A stretch of DNA of 64,000 bases from Nitzschia sp. DOCU1. Lineage: Eukaryota; Bacillariophyta; Bacillariophyceae; Bacillariales; Bacillariaceae. This document shows, in pieces, positions 21,078-32,644 of this stretch (its first letter is position 1; each line of letters starts with the position of its first letter). Under the pieces are notes generated by a model that made no database searches, had not been told where the DNA came from, and worked only from the letters and a program-made list of their open reading frames with translations. The translations under genes and the position numbers were made by a program. The stretch spans positions 3,935,534 through 3,999,533 of the forward strand of contig OX595986.1 in the NCBI GenBank assembly GCA_951394045.1, read 5' to 3'.

Positions 21078-23299
21078 CTAGTCTACCCGAGTTCCAGCTA
21101 GGTAAAAGCTCTGGCTTTTCTCAATCTTCACGTTCACCAACTTACCTTGAAGCTCGTCGATCTCGCCGTCACAATAGACGATGTAGCCGTGCCGCGTTCG
21201 ACCCATCACTTGAGTTGGAACCCTCACATTTCGTTCCTCCACTAGAACTTCAACCGTTTCACCGACCAATCTTGCGCGGCGTTCTCGAGCGTGTTTCTTT
21301 ACCAGAAGATTGATTCTCTGTAAACGATCTTGTTTGACATCTTCGGTAATTTGATCCTCCCACGTCGCCGCCGGTGTATTGGGCCGAGGAGAATACGCAG
21401 CGGTGTTAACCAAGTCAAACTTCACCTCTTCCATCAAGGAGAGACTCTCTTGAAACTGCTCTTCCGTCTCTCCAGGGAATCCTACGATGCAATCTGCAGT
21501 GATGGAGGCATCAGGAATTCTCTGCAAACACCAGTGCAAAAATTGTTAGAAAGTGTACTAATGTGTCCGACACCCGAATTTTTAGTATCACGTACCGATC
21601 GAATTCGATCCACAATATGCAGATACTTCTCGCGCGTGTGACCTCGCCCCATCCGATTCAAGACATCGTTCGAACCACTTTGGAATGGGATGTGAAATTG
21701 TTCGCAGGCAGCTGGCGTCTCCGCAACTGCATCGACAACACCCAGTGACATATATCTCGGATGAGATGTTACAAAACGTAGCCTTTCCAAGCCTGGGATA
21801 GCTCCCACTATTCGAAGCAGATCCGAAAATTTGCGCTTGGGAATCATATCTCTTCCATAGGCACTGGAGGAACAAGGGGTGAATACTTGCGATCGGTAAT
21901 TTCTCGACAAGGATGGCGCACGGGGTGACTTACTCAATGTTTTGCCCGAGCAGGGTAATTTCCTTGTAGCCTTGCGCCACCAGCTCTTCCACTTCCTGCA
22001 CGATACTTTCGATTCTTCGAGACATCTCCACACCTCTCGTTGTAGGAACTCTGGGGACCATTGAGCAAAAACGAATTGAGCAATGATGCTGGAATGCATG
22101 GGACAACCCATTGCGAGACCCTTGGGGGCAACTTACATGCAAAAGCTACACCGTTCATTGCATCCGTAGATTACATTAACCCATGCAGCAACTTTGGATC
22201 CCCGGCGGGGTTTTGTGGAATCCTCCATGATATGACTTGCTTCCGTCGCAACAACCTGGTTTCCATTCGCAACATCCTCGAGAAGATCAGCAATGCGATT
22301 GGCATACTGAGGCCCCATAACCAAGTCGATCTCTGGAACTTTTCGCAGGAGAGCTTCTCCTTCTTGTTGCGCAACACATCCAGCGATGACGATTGCAACG
22401 TCTCCTCCCTCTCGCTTTCTTTTGGCGTGCGGTCCGACGTACGAATAGACCTTGGATTCCGCATGTTCACGGATGGAGCAAGTATTAAGTACAACAACAT
22501 CAGGCTCAGTCTTGGCATCTTTCTCGGGATCAAGCGGACGAATACCCAGGCTTTGTAACTGGCCCTCAATTCTTTCGGAATCGGCAATGTTCATTTGACA
22601 GCCCATCGTTTCCAACTTGTAGGTGAGATCACGGGGTTCCGAACTACTCAAGGCTCCGGACAGAATTCCTGGTCGACTACCAGTATAAGGAACGCTTGTT
22701 CTTCTCCGCTGCTTCAAATTGGCCATTTTACGAACATCAGCCATGACATCGACGACCTGGACGAGGTGATATCCTCGTGGCGACTCGACCAATACAACAT
22801 CGCCTGGCTTTGTAGTTATTTGGACTATTTGGTCCCTCGCCTCGCGCGGAAAGATACCATCTAGATGCTCATTTTTGGTTCCATCTTCATCGTTGATCGT
22901 AATCCATCCAACCGATCCTCCCTCTTTCCGTGTTTCAGAACAAAGACTAATCTGACCTGCCAATTCTTCAAAAGAAATGGAAGCGGTACGAAGCTCATGC
23001 AAACTGGCCTGAGCTAGCTCATCAGACGCGAATAGAATATGCGCCAAGCGAATTGCTGTCAAGTGCTGGCGACCTGCTCCCGTGGCGATGATTTTTCTGG
23101 AGTCCACTTCGGATCCTCGGGCGGTTGGATATTTGCTCGGAGGGGTCAAAGGGAACATCTTCGTCGATGCATCGTTGCTGGGCGTGGTAGAGACCATTCT
23201 AATCGCAGATGCCTTCCTCGAAAAGGGTGGTGATAAAGGAGCATATCCATTTGAAGACATGATGAACATGAAGGCCATGGCCAATGAAAAGTATTTCAT
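21078..23299 (-). CDS. miaB: Parvulin (PpiC)-MiaB fusion: tRNA methylthiotransferase with N-terminal rotamase domain
   Basis: Four exons on the minus strand: 23299-22137, 22050-21934, 21863-21596, 21521-21078; 663 residues after splicing. The first 20 residues are a hydrophobic signal ([16 protein letters not shown]) followed by YAPL and a Ser/Arg-rich stretch, compatible with a plastid bipartite leader. Residues about 78-200 are a PpiC-type peptidyl-prolyl isomerase ([38 protein letters not shown]). Then comes a full MiaB: N-terminal Cys triad ([25 protein letters not shown]), radical-SAM C380/C384/C387 (GCNERCSFC) running over the splice into [31 protein letters not shown], and a TRAM domain. 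MiaB adds 2-methylthio to i6A37 of tRNAs. The fusion is unusual. Confidence 0.9.
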
Positions 23300-23839
23300 T
23301 TTCAAGGGAAATTATTCAATCGGCACAACCGTTGGAAGATCCTCTGAAAGTGTTTTTGATGGGCAAGATTCTCGTTGGATTTTTGCCGAGTCTTGCGCTT
23401 TCCACTACTTCGTCTTGTCAAACAGCTCGGGCAGGATATCTCACACGAACAGCACAATGGAAGTAAATGCAAAGACTTGGAAAAGTGCCGGAGATTCTGA
23501 TGATACCACAGAACTCCTCGGTGATGCGAGCGATGAGATGGGTTTTGATGGGTGCGACGAGATGGATGGCAAGCTCGGATGACGTACCAACGCTCAGAAC
23601 AGAAAAACTTACTTTTCGAATTTACGATTCCTGATTCCATCAATGTTGAAGTTCCGTCTCATTAAACGCGTCTTCAATCGTCAATGATTTCGTTTTCGAC
23701 TGACGCCGCGGATCATAGCTTTCTTTCATCGGTTCCACCTGTCCCTCTCACGACGTGCCGAAGGTAGATACCATTGCATTGACCGGCATTGAGTTTCTTT
23801 CTTTCTTCTTTCCTCCAAAGTTGAAATTTTGATCCAAAC
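23300..23839. promoter_or_regulatory. Shared divergent promoter region of miaB fusion and chlM
   Basis: 540 bases separate the two start codons of divergently transcribed, probably plastid-directed genes. Both promoters must lie here. No motif was identified with confidence; open frames here are random-looking. Confidence 0.5.
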
Positions 23840-24705
23840 ATGAAATATTCCGCCGCTATTCTTTCCTTGCTTGTGGTCGGCTCTTCCGCCTTCGCCCCGG
23901 GGACGGGAAGGCTGCACACTGCTGTCTCGCTGTCGTCGTCAGTAGACGACAAGACGGAGGTCCGAGAGTACTTCAATACTGAGGGATTCAATCGCTGGAA
24001 CAAGATTTATTCGGAGAGCGATGATGTGAACTCTGTCCAACTCGATATTCGAACGGGTCACGACCAAACCATCCAAAAGATTCTCAACTGGATCGAAGCC
24101 GATGGCGACATCAAGGGGAAGACTGTATGCGATTGTGGTTGCGGTGTTGGAAGTCTTGCCATTCCTCTGGCACAAATGGGTGAGTAATCTTTTATCATAT
24201 CTCGAATCGTATTTTGTACGGTACAATTTTCTGATCGTTGTTTTCTCTTTCTCCCTTGTGCATGTTAGGTGCCAAGATTTCGGCAAGTGACATTTCAGAT
24301 TCTATGGCAAACGAAGCTGCTCGACGGGCCCAGGCATTGGGTATTAAGGGAGCCAAGTTTTATACCTCTGATCTGGAATCAGTAACTGGAAGGTATAATA
24401 CTGTGACGTGCGTAGATGTGGCCATCCATTACCCGACGGATAAGATGGCAGAAATGGTGGGACACTTGTGTTCGTTGGCTGAAGATCGTGTTATCATTTC
24501 ATTTGCGCCCAAGACGTGGTACTACGTAGCCTTGAAGAAGGTTGGAGAGCTGTTCCCGGGCCCCAGCAAAACGACCCGAGCATATTTGCACGAAGAGGAC
24601 GTGGTACGGGCAGCATTGAAGAAAGCCGGATTCGAAGTGGCGCGCGATGAAATGACTGCTACCAACTTTTACTTTTCCCGGCTTTTGGAAGCGAAGCGAC
24701 TGTAA
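23840..24705 (+). CDS. chlM: Magnesium-protoporphyrin IX methyltransferase, plastid
   Basis: Exons 23840-24179 and 24269-24705, 89-base intron, 258 residues. It transfers a methyl group from S-adenosylmethionine to Mg-protoporphyrin IX, the step after Mg chelation in chlorophyll synthesis. The N-terminus is a clear diatom plastid leader: hydrophobic signal (YSAAILSLLVVGSSAFAP) with the AFAP cleavage motif, then a Ser-rich transit segment. The mature part begins at VREYFNTEGFNRWNKIY, typical of ChlM. The SAM-binding loop is VCDCGCGVGSLAIPLAQMG, with the intron inside it, followed by ISASDISDSM and CVDVAIHYP. Length and order match the family. It is read away from the MiaB fusion gene, which may be co-regulated. 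Confidence 0.93.
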
Positions 24706-25021
24706 GCAGCTATTGATGACCAGCATAGTGATACAGAATCCTTTGTTCGTCAACCTGTAGTAAGTAGTTTTCAATTCATCGTAGTCTCTCTCTAGAATAG
24801 GACTCCATCATGCGATTTCGACTCAGTTTTGAGTCGAAGTTTGGTCCTAGCAAAAATGATCCATCCGATCACAAAAGATCCAGTAGTGGCATCATGTTTG
24901 AAATGCAGGCGGCAGTCCACGATGAGACGTGCCGGGCGAAGATATGTTTCACAACAACACGTCTTGCTTGGAAAAGGGGAATGTTTCTATTGTACGAGTT
25001 CAACAAGCGATCCTCACTGAC

Positions 25022-26383
25022 ATGCTTAAAATGTCACCCTTGATGTTATCAAAATTCCTTTTATCGTTAGTCGTCGGCATTCAACTTCATGCCCGACTGC
25101 CGGTGTCAGGCATGGAGGTATGTCCTTTCGAGCAGGGCGGCGGCATTTGCCCCGACGGCAATACGTGCTGCCAAACCGTCGACGGATCCAGTGGATGCAT
25201 TCCAAGCGACATGGGCAAACACAGCGCAACATGTTGCCCCGACGGAGAAACAGGTTGCCCAATGGGCTACATGTGCGGTGCCTCTGATCGCATTTGCGTC
25301 CTTGTAAATGCAACCAAGTACACCGACCCTCTTGTGGAAGTGCTACCTCGATACCGTCTATGCAATGCCACAGGAATCGAGAATGTGTATGGGCTGTTCA
25401 TCGATGAAGACGCTTCATTAGCCTACTATTCATCGCATGGTCCCATCGAGTCGCTCACACTAAAAGATCCGAATGAGCCTGCGGCAGTCGACATGGCATT
25501 GATCATGATTCACGGTGCCGATCGCAACGGCGACGACTATTTCTGCACAGCGAAGTCCATTGCTAAGGTCCAACACAAATTTTCGAATGTGCTTGTGATA
25601 GCTCCTCAGTTCTATTGTGATACGGATGATAGGGCAACACAATCTCTACTATTTTGGAATGGAGAGAACAAAGACGGTACTTGGAGATATGGTGCGGATT
25701 CTATGGGACCACGACAAGTTAGCTCATTTACTGCACTTGACCTGCTTGTTGAGACGATAGTGTCAAAGATTCCATCGTTGAAGCGAGTAGTCGTAGCTGG
25801 TCATTCCAGTGGCGGGCAGACGGTCCAGCGGTGGTCACTTCTTACATCGACTTGGTTGGAAAGGCCTACAATGGTGGCAGTGGTCGCGAATCCCTCCTCC
25901 TACGCCTACTTATCTCCTCTCCGAATAGTCAATGGGATTTGGACCATTCCAGCGGATTGTCCTCAATACGACCAGTGGGAGTGGGGACTTTCCACGGGCG
26001 GCGACACTGAAGTACCATACAGAGATCGAGCGCTACAAAACTCTACTAGAGTCATCGAGCGTTTCCAAGAACGTCGTATTATCTACTTGGCTGGGGGGCA
26101 GGATAGATGTAATGTTTCGGGCTCTGGAGGCTGGTGTAACTCGCATGGATTGGAGACCACCTGTATGGACGCTGTTCAGGGCGACAACCGCTTGGTTCGT
26201 AGCGCAAGATACGTTTCATCCCTAAGGACTTTAGGCTTTGGAGATTCACATGAGCGCCACATCGTGCCTGACGTTGGTCATGATCACGCGATGATCTTCC
26301 AGAGCTCAGTCGGATTGGCGGCCCTCTTTGGTGGCCTGGAGGAAACGGATACCGAAGTACTAGCCACGGGGGGAAATGATTGA
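25022..26383 (+). CDS. Secreted protein with granulin-like Cys module and alpha/beta-hydrolase domain
   Basis: A single open frame; the ATG at 25022 (or 25031) opens a signal peptide (MSPLMLSKFLLSLVVGIQL), giving 453 residues. The open frame runs further upstream but from a GTG and without a signal. After cleavage comes a Cys-rich module with CC pairs (CPDGNTCCQ, ATCCPDGETGCPMGYMC), the pattern of granulin domains. The remainder is an alpha/beta-hydrolase-like domain: MALIMIHGADRNGDDYFC, then the nucleophile elbow GHSSGG (Ser262), and a late HDH region (VPDVGHDHAMIF) that could supply the catalytic His. Substrate unknown; an esterase or peptidase acting outside the cell or in a vacuole is plausible. 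Granulin modules are often joined to secreted hydrolases such as plant cysteine proteases; this pairing is different. Confidence 0.75.
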   Translation: MLKMSPLMLSKFLLSLVVGIQLHARLPVSGMEVCPFEQGGGICPDGNTCCQTVDGSSGCIPSDMGKHSATCCPDGETGCPMGYMCGASDRICVLVNATKYTDPLVEVLPRYRLCNATGIENVYGLFIDEDASLAYYSSHGPIESLTLKDPNEPAAVDMALIMIHGADRNGDDYFCTAKSIAKVQHKFSNVLVIAPQFYCDTDDRATQSLLFWNGENKDGTWRYGADSMGPRQVSSFTALDLLVETIVSKIPSLKRVVVAGHSSGGQTVQRWSLLTSTWLERPTMVAVVANPSSYAYLSPLRIVNGIWTIPADCPQYDQWEWGLSTGGDTEVPYRDRALQNSTRVIERFQERRIIYLAGGQDRCNVSGSGGWCNSHGLETTCMDAVQGDNRLVRSARYVSSLRTLGFGDSHERHIVPDVGHDHAMIFQSSVGLAALFGGLEETDTEVLATGGND

Positions 26384-26783
26384 GAAACTGTAACCTTTGA
26401 GTAGAAGAGAGAGAAAGTTATTAAAACGAAGTCCTTTGTTGACTAGCATATGCTCGATTACTTCTACAGCTTGTAGGGACGACAATTGGTTCGTTGATGG
26501 GGGTTTGTCGTCAGTCGACTCGCTGGATCACTATTGAATCATTCGATCGAATTGCGTTCGCTTTGCCCTCTTCTCTTTTTCTATCGACCGTTCATTTCAT
26601 TGCGGACGGCGGACACACCACCATTGTCTGATTGGGACAATTGTCAAATTGCCACCGACAAAGATCCAATGGAAAGGCGAAGATTTTCTGACGACGATGG
26701 TGGTCGACGTTCGCAAACTAACTCGACATAAAATCCGTCAACATAATAGTCCTTCAGGGGCTCGACGACGTATCTCTCATTGA

Positions 26784-27765
<982 letters not shown>

Positions 27766-28462
27766 TTCCCAACAATGCGCATGAATTGCTACTTCGCTTC
27801 CCACAAAACAAGGTCCCACACAACCACACAATAGAGTTTATTACGATGACAGATCAATCACATAGATATTGAATAATCAGGCGTTGAAGTATGTTCGCGT
27901 TTCTGGGAGCTAGACATCACAAGCAAGCGTTGACGGTCTCGGGGGCTGCTACTTGTTCTACTAGTCGTAGGTAGCTTGCTCGAAGGAGGTGGCAAGTGTC
28001 TTTTACAAGTACTACAGCAGAGAAGAAACCAGAAGAATGCGTAGCATCTAGCCAAACCTCCGACCACTGGCCAGCTAGGTCTCTCCTGAAACGTGGAAAT
28101 CTTTGAGATACATAGTCTTCGGTGAATCCGATGGTTCAAGTTCCAAGATTCCCCGCGTTTTTCACTCCTACGTCAGACAGTAGGACATGATTCGACCAAT
28201 CAAAAATGGATGTGTGACCAGCCCATCATTCGTTGATGTCATCGCGTGCGTCCGTAGCAGATTGTCGAGTTTGCGCACTGCCGTTCGACCTTTTTCATTT
28301 TGCCACCATTGCTTTTTCGCCCTCTGGTCTCTACTCTGTCTTTGACTCTATTACGCCGAAGGTGCTCGACAAAAGATAGCAATTCATCCGATACCCCCCA
28401 AGATATAAGGGTGATAGATTGTTTTCGCTTAATCCAGAGTTTCAAATTGCCTGCCGACGACC
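27766..28462. other. Intergenic spacer
   Basis: About 700 bases between panC and the threonine dehydratase gene. Short open frames lack ATG starts and recognisable domains. It presumably holds the ilvA promoter. No RNA gene or repeat noted. Confidence 0.5.
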
Positions 28463-30395
28463 ATGTTTGCTGTAACCACCCGACATTTTCTGCGAAACGT
28501 CGTCTCGACGACTCGACCCACCATTATCAGTTCGACGGCTTGGAGATTCAAATCATCATCGCCGTCGTCGGCTTCCGCAGAAGTGGATCCGATCACGTAC
28601 GCCTTTGATGAAAATGGAGAAACTGCCGAGTTTATCGAGTTTCCCGTCTCGGGAGGTGCGGCCGAGGAAGTCGAACGGCAACCCATTTTGTTGAATGCCA
28701 AAGAACATGCGGTGGGATACTTGAGCAAGATCTTGAATGCCCGGGTATACGACGCTGCGATTGAAACTGAATTGCAAGAAGCCAAGAATCTCAGCGTGGT
28801 ACGTCACATTTTCTAGGATGGACATTTTGTCTTGTATTCAACCATGATTCATTTTTGCCTTGCGACATGTTCCTCGTTTTTGCACAGCATTTGAAGAATA
28901 CCATTTTGCTCAAGCGCGAAGATACGCAGCCGGTATTTTCGTTCAAAATTAGAGGAGCCTACAATAAAATGGCGCATTTGACACAAGAGCAATTGAAGCG
29001 GGGAGTTGTAGCGTGTTCGGCAGGAAATCATGCGCAGGGAGTCGCCAAGTCTGCCAGAATGCTGGGCTGTCGCGCTGTCATTGTCATGCCCCTGGCAACA
29101 CCGTCCATCAAAGTCAATTCCGTTCGGGTACATGGTGGCAATACGGTAGAAGTGCGGCTGTTCGGTAACAACTACGACGAAGCAGCAGCAGAGGCGAAGC
29201 GCTTGCAGTTGGAAGATGGAATGACAATGATCCATCCTTTCGATGATCCGTACGTCATTGCTGGACAGGGAACCATTGGCCTAGAAATTCTGAAAGCATG
29301 CGTCAGTCGACCGTTGGATGCCATCTTTGTTTGCTGTGGTGGAGGTGGGATGCTCGCTGGGATTGCAGCATATGTCAAGAGGGTGCGACCGTCTGTCAAG
29401 GTGATTGGCGTGGAAGCGGCGGATGCTGCCGGAATGACAACGTCATTGCAAGAAGGCAAAGTGGTCACATTGCCGAGTGTTGGTCTCTTTGCGGACGGAG
29501 CTGCCGTGAGAACGGTGGGCCAGGAGACGTTTCGAGTATGCAGCCGGCTAGTGGATGAAATGATCACTGTCACCACAGACCAGATCTGCAATGCCATCAA
29601 ATTGAGCTACAACGATGCGTGAGTACGCCTGTTGATACAGTCGAAGTTGTTATATATTTTATAATATTCGTGGCTCTTACCTTTCGGTTTGATTGCAGTC
29701 GTGTAGTGTTGGAACCGGCAGGAGCTTTGGCGGTTGCTGGTATGAAGAAATACGTCGAGGCCAACGAAATCACGGGGCAAACGCTCGTTGCCATTACATC
29801 GGGCGCCAACATGGATTTCGATCGGCTTCGATTCGTGTCAGAGAGAGCAGATGGTTCCGAGAGAACATTGGCAGTCACCATTCCTGAAACTCCTGGTTCC
29901 TTCCGAGCTCTCTACTCACTCATCTGGCCGCGAAATGTCACAGAATTTTCCTATCGATACGAACGCGACGGCGATGCTCACGTTTTGATTTCGTTCCAGC
30001 CAGTCATGAATATTGAGAATGATTTTGAGGGAATCATCAATAGTGTCCGAGAGAATGGATTTGCTTGCCTGGATGTGACCCAAAATGAGCTCGCCAAAGC
30101 GCACGTTCGACATTTGGCAGGAGGAAGATCCGATGTGCCACACGAACGACTCTTCCGGTTTGATTTTCCCGAATCTCCTGGAGCCCTCCAACGATTTCTT
30201 CTAAGTTTGGATATCGAATGGAATGTTTCATTGTTCCACTATCGTAATCATGGTGATGACTTTGGACGTGTATTGGTGGGCATTCAGGTGCCCGATCATT
30301 CGGACGCAGGCCTCGTTCGCTTCTTGGACACCCTTGGCTATCAATACGAAGAAGAGACGGACAACCCAGTCTATCATCTCTTTCTCCGAAGATAA
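28463..30395 (+). CDS. ilvA: Threonine dehydratase (biosynthetic threonine ammonia-lyase)
   Basis: Three exons, 28463-28798, 28888-29618 and 29699-30395, introns 89 and 80 bases; 587 residues. It deaminates threonine to 2-oxobutanoate with pyridoxal phosphate, the committed step to isoleucine. The N-terminus is basic and Ser/Thr rich with few acids (TRHFLRNVVSTTRPTIISS, then WRFKSSS), resembling a mitochondrial or plastid presequence without a clear signal peptide. The PLP lysine is in SFKIRGAYN; ACSAGNHAQGVA and CCGGGGMLAGIA bind substrate and phosphate. The last exon holds two ACT-like regulatory domains (ETPGSFRALYSLI and ESPGALQRFLLSL), so feedback inhibition by isoleucine is expected. 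Strong call; compartment uncertain. Confidence 0.95.
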
Positions 30396-30579
30396 GAGTG
30401 AACTGAAATAGAATCCTTTGCTACATAGAAAATGGGGGTAACGACTTTGTCTATGTAAAGTTGATTGATGTGGGCTGGGCTAATTTTGTAATGCGCGTCT
30501 GTTGAACGCATGACATGCTTCGCTGCAATCTTGTATGCTTCCAAAGAATACAGATAGCTGGTGAATGAATGTGTTTCTC

Positions 30580-30927
30580 TTATCCCCGGCTGGGAGCCGC
30601 GAAAACAATGTCATTTTCATCCACAAAGACACGAACTCGATCCGTTCGAAAGTCTGTCGTCACCATACTCCCAAACGGAACAAGCATCACTACCAAATCA
30701 TCATTCGCATTCTCTTCAATATAAGACACGCAGTCTTCTCCTGTCATTCCGATACACTTCGGCCACGGGCCTGACTTGGAAGCCAAGGAAATTTTGGGCA
30801 TGTCCACGATCTGAGCCGCCGCTTGCTGACCCTTGAATTGGAGATTGGTCGTGGCTGCCATCAAGCCAATGAATAACAAGAGAATGGTAGCCAAGGCCGA
30901 AGCGGAACAGCAGAATGTCGTTTGCAT
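30580..30927 (-). CDS. Secreted serine protease inhibitor, potato inhibitor I family
   Basis: 115 residues, one exon. A signal peptide (ASALATILLLFIGLMAA) is followed by a compact inhibitor domain: WPKCIGMTGEDCVSYIEEN, the reactive-site loop region VPFGSMVTTDF, and RVRVFVDENDIVFAAPSRG with the family's C-terminal Gly. Potato inhibitor I proteins (MEROPS I13) block subtilisin- and chymotrypsin-like proteases through an exposed loop. By family position the P1 residue would lie near Met-Val-Thr-Thr, but I did not align it. Two Cys in the domain (PKC, EDC) could form a disulphide. Secretion suggests defence against outside proteases or control of the cell's own. Tail to tail with ilvA and head to head with the NC-domain gene. 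Confidence 0.88.
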   Translation of the reverse strand: MQTTFCCSASALATILLLFIGLMAATTNLQFKGQQAAAQIVDMPKISLASKSGPWPKCIGMTGEDCVSYIEENANDDLVVMLVPFGSMVTTDFRTDRVRVFVDENDIVFAAPSRG

Positions 30928-31357
30928 GGTGTATGATCGTTGCGGGTAGAAGGCATACGCTAGTCGATGATTCCTTCCTGAAAGTGAGACAACAAACGAG
31001 AGCGTCGTTCAATAGTCTCGTCTCATCGCCATTTTGCGACGCCGACGGAACTAAAGCGATGCTACACACGCACACAACGAAGGTGAGATGGAAGGACGCT
31101 TTAATCGAAGATGTCAAACTTGAGTCGCACAAGTCATCACTATCGGGTGGCGGACAGTCTGGATCTCCTTCCGTTCGAAAAAGTCTTGGTTCGCACGATC
31201 CAGAATTTGGGAGCAAGATGGCATTCGATTGTGCTCCTTCATACTTTCAGCAACACGGGCGATACGAATTAGAAGATTACCTTCTCTTTGGATTCATTCT
31301 CAAGCCGCAGCTGACCTACCGATTGATTCACTTCACTCAGCTCCGAATTTTGATGTC
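30928..31357. promoter_or_regulatory. Divergent promoter region, protease inhibitor and NC-domain genes
   Basis: 430 bases between divergent start codons. The plus-strand frame remains open upstream of 31358 but has no ATG there, so a short 5' exon for the NC-domain gene in this region cannot be excluded. Confidence 0.4.
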
Positions 31358-32644
31358 ATGGTTCTCTGCGGGAACCTTTCCCAAGTCGTCGACGAGTCGT
31401 CGTCCGCAACCAGCATACTAGAAGTGGAATCCCTGGATCACAACCTAGAGCCGGGTGATCATGTGCTACGATGGTCAAATTTGTTATTGTACCCGATACA
31501 GATCCATGGAATTGTTCTATCCGCAGGAGCTGGAATGGTCACGATCATTGACTTTGGTCTCTCGTCAAGTGGCGGAAAAGGACAGCCGAGAATTGAAGAG
31601 GTGGATCAACACGTACGCGATCGGCGCCTGAACATTATAACTCTTACTCAACAAAAAGAGGTGGAACAGTGGAAAAAAGTCAATTATGGGGGGTCCATTT
31701 TGTCCGCAGGAAAGTGGGCAAAGATTACATCTTGGTTTCGGAGAAAAGAAGAACAGCAGCAGACTCCGCCGCCCCTGATGATAAACGAAGACACGAGGAG
31801 TACAAACGGCGAGGATTCGACGATAGGTGAGGGAAGAACAAATCATCAAGACCAACGAGAAAGCCAAGGGCTTGATCAGCTGACGACGTCGAGTGAGGAG
31901 CCGCCAGGAGCACCACCACCCGACGAGATCTTTGCCCTGCAAAAGATGGAAACTGAAGGAATTCTTTCCTGGCTTCAAGAGCAAGACTCCAAGGAGGAAG
32001 GTTCCGATAGAAAGGAGTGGCTAGGCTTGGACGATTCCGACAACAATGACGAAGTAGGAAAAGCCTTTTGTTCCAAGAATGGTGGATCCGAGTGTGAGTC
32101 GAACAAGTCCAACAAGGCACCCCAGCTCCCGAAATCAGATCCACCGTCGATTGTGCTGTCTCGAGTGCGTTTCCTACTAAGTGCCGAAGGGGGAGACGCT
32201 TTACCTCCCCATCATATACTGTACGCCAACAGTGAATGCATTGCGGTCTGGTGCAAAACAGGCCGATTCTCTACGCTGCAGTCTCAGATATTTTTGCACT
32301 CCACCGCCATTGGAAATGCCAAAACCGCTACCACGGTTGCTTTGTTAGTGGGTGCACAAACTGTAACTGTTACTAGCACCGTTCCTGCGGCAGGATTCTG
32401 GGGCTGGCTTGGCTTTACGACCACGACAACTTCGCAAGTTGGTTTGCTTAGCGCGCAACCTTGGCTTATTCCCGTCCTTGCAGGGTATGGCATTGCAGCA
32501 GTTGGAACACCATATTTAATCCTGTTACAAGCACAGGGCAAGTGGGAGAGAGCTACAGCGGTGTTGAACGATGCGTTTTGGCAACGAGCCACACCGGATA
32601 TATACGTTGACGCTATTCGACACTGGAGTGGGTTAAGCTCATAA
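31358..32644 (+). CDS. NC/LRAT-domain (NlpC/P60-like) protein with disordered insert and hydrophobic tail
   Basis: The ATG at 31358 gives 428 residues in one frame. The N-terminal half of an LRAT/NC fold is visible: LEPGDHVLRW, then YPIQIHGIVLSAG with the His, and VTIIDFG. The second half is far downstream: RVRFLLSAEGG and the active-site helix region ILYANSECIAVWCKTG (N291, S292, E293, C294, C299). About 170 residues of charged, disordered sequence lie between. In plant NC-domain proteins the helix reads N-C-E-H; here the Cys after Asn is Ser and a Cys stands two places later. The C-terminus has two hydrophobic stretches, probably membrane-embedded. LRAT-type proteins act as thiol acyltransferases or lipases on membrane lipids; activity here is uncertain. 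Confidence 0.7.
   Translation: MVLCGNLSQVVDESSSATSILEVESLDHNLEPGDHVLRWSNLLLYPIQIHGIVLSAGAGMVTIIDFGLSSSGGKGQPRIEEVDQHVRDRRLNIITLTQQKEVEQWKKVNYGGSILSAGKWAKITSWFRRKEEQQQTPPPLMINEDTRSTNGEDSTIGEGRTNHQDQRESQGLDQLTTSSEEPPGAPPPDEIFALQKMETEGILSWLQEQDSKEEGSDRKEWLGLDDSDNNDEVGKAFCSKNGGSECESNKSNKAPQLPKSDPPSIVLSRVRFLLSAEGGDALPPHHILYANSECIAVWCKTGRFSTLQSQIFLHSTAIGNAKTATTVALLVGAQTVTVTSTVPAAGFWGWLGFTTTTTSQVGLLSAQPWLIPVLAGYGIAAVGTPYLILLQAQGKWERATAVLNDAFWQRATPDIYVDAIRHWSGLSS

Noticed and set aside
27858..28139. 93-codon minus-strand frame
   Set aside because: TTG start and no domain or patterned hydrophobicity.
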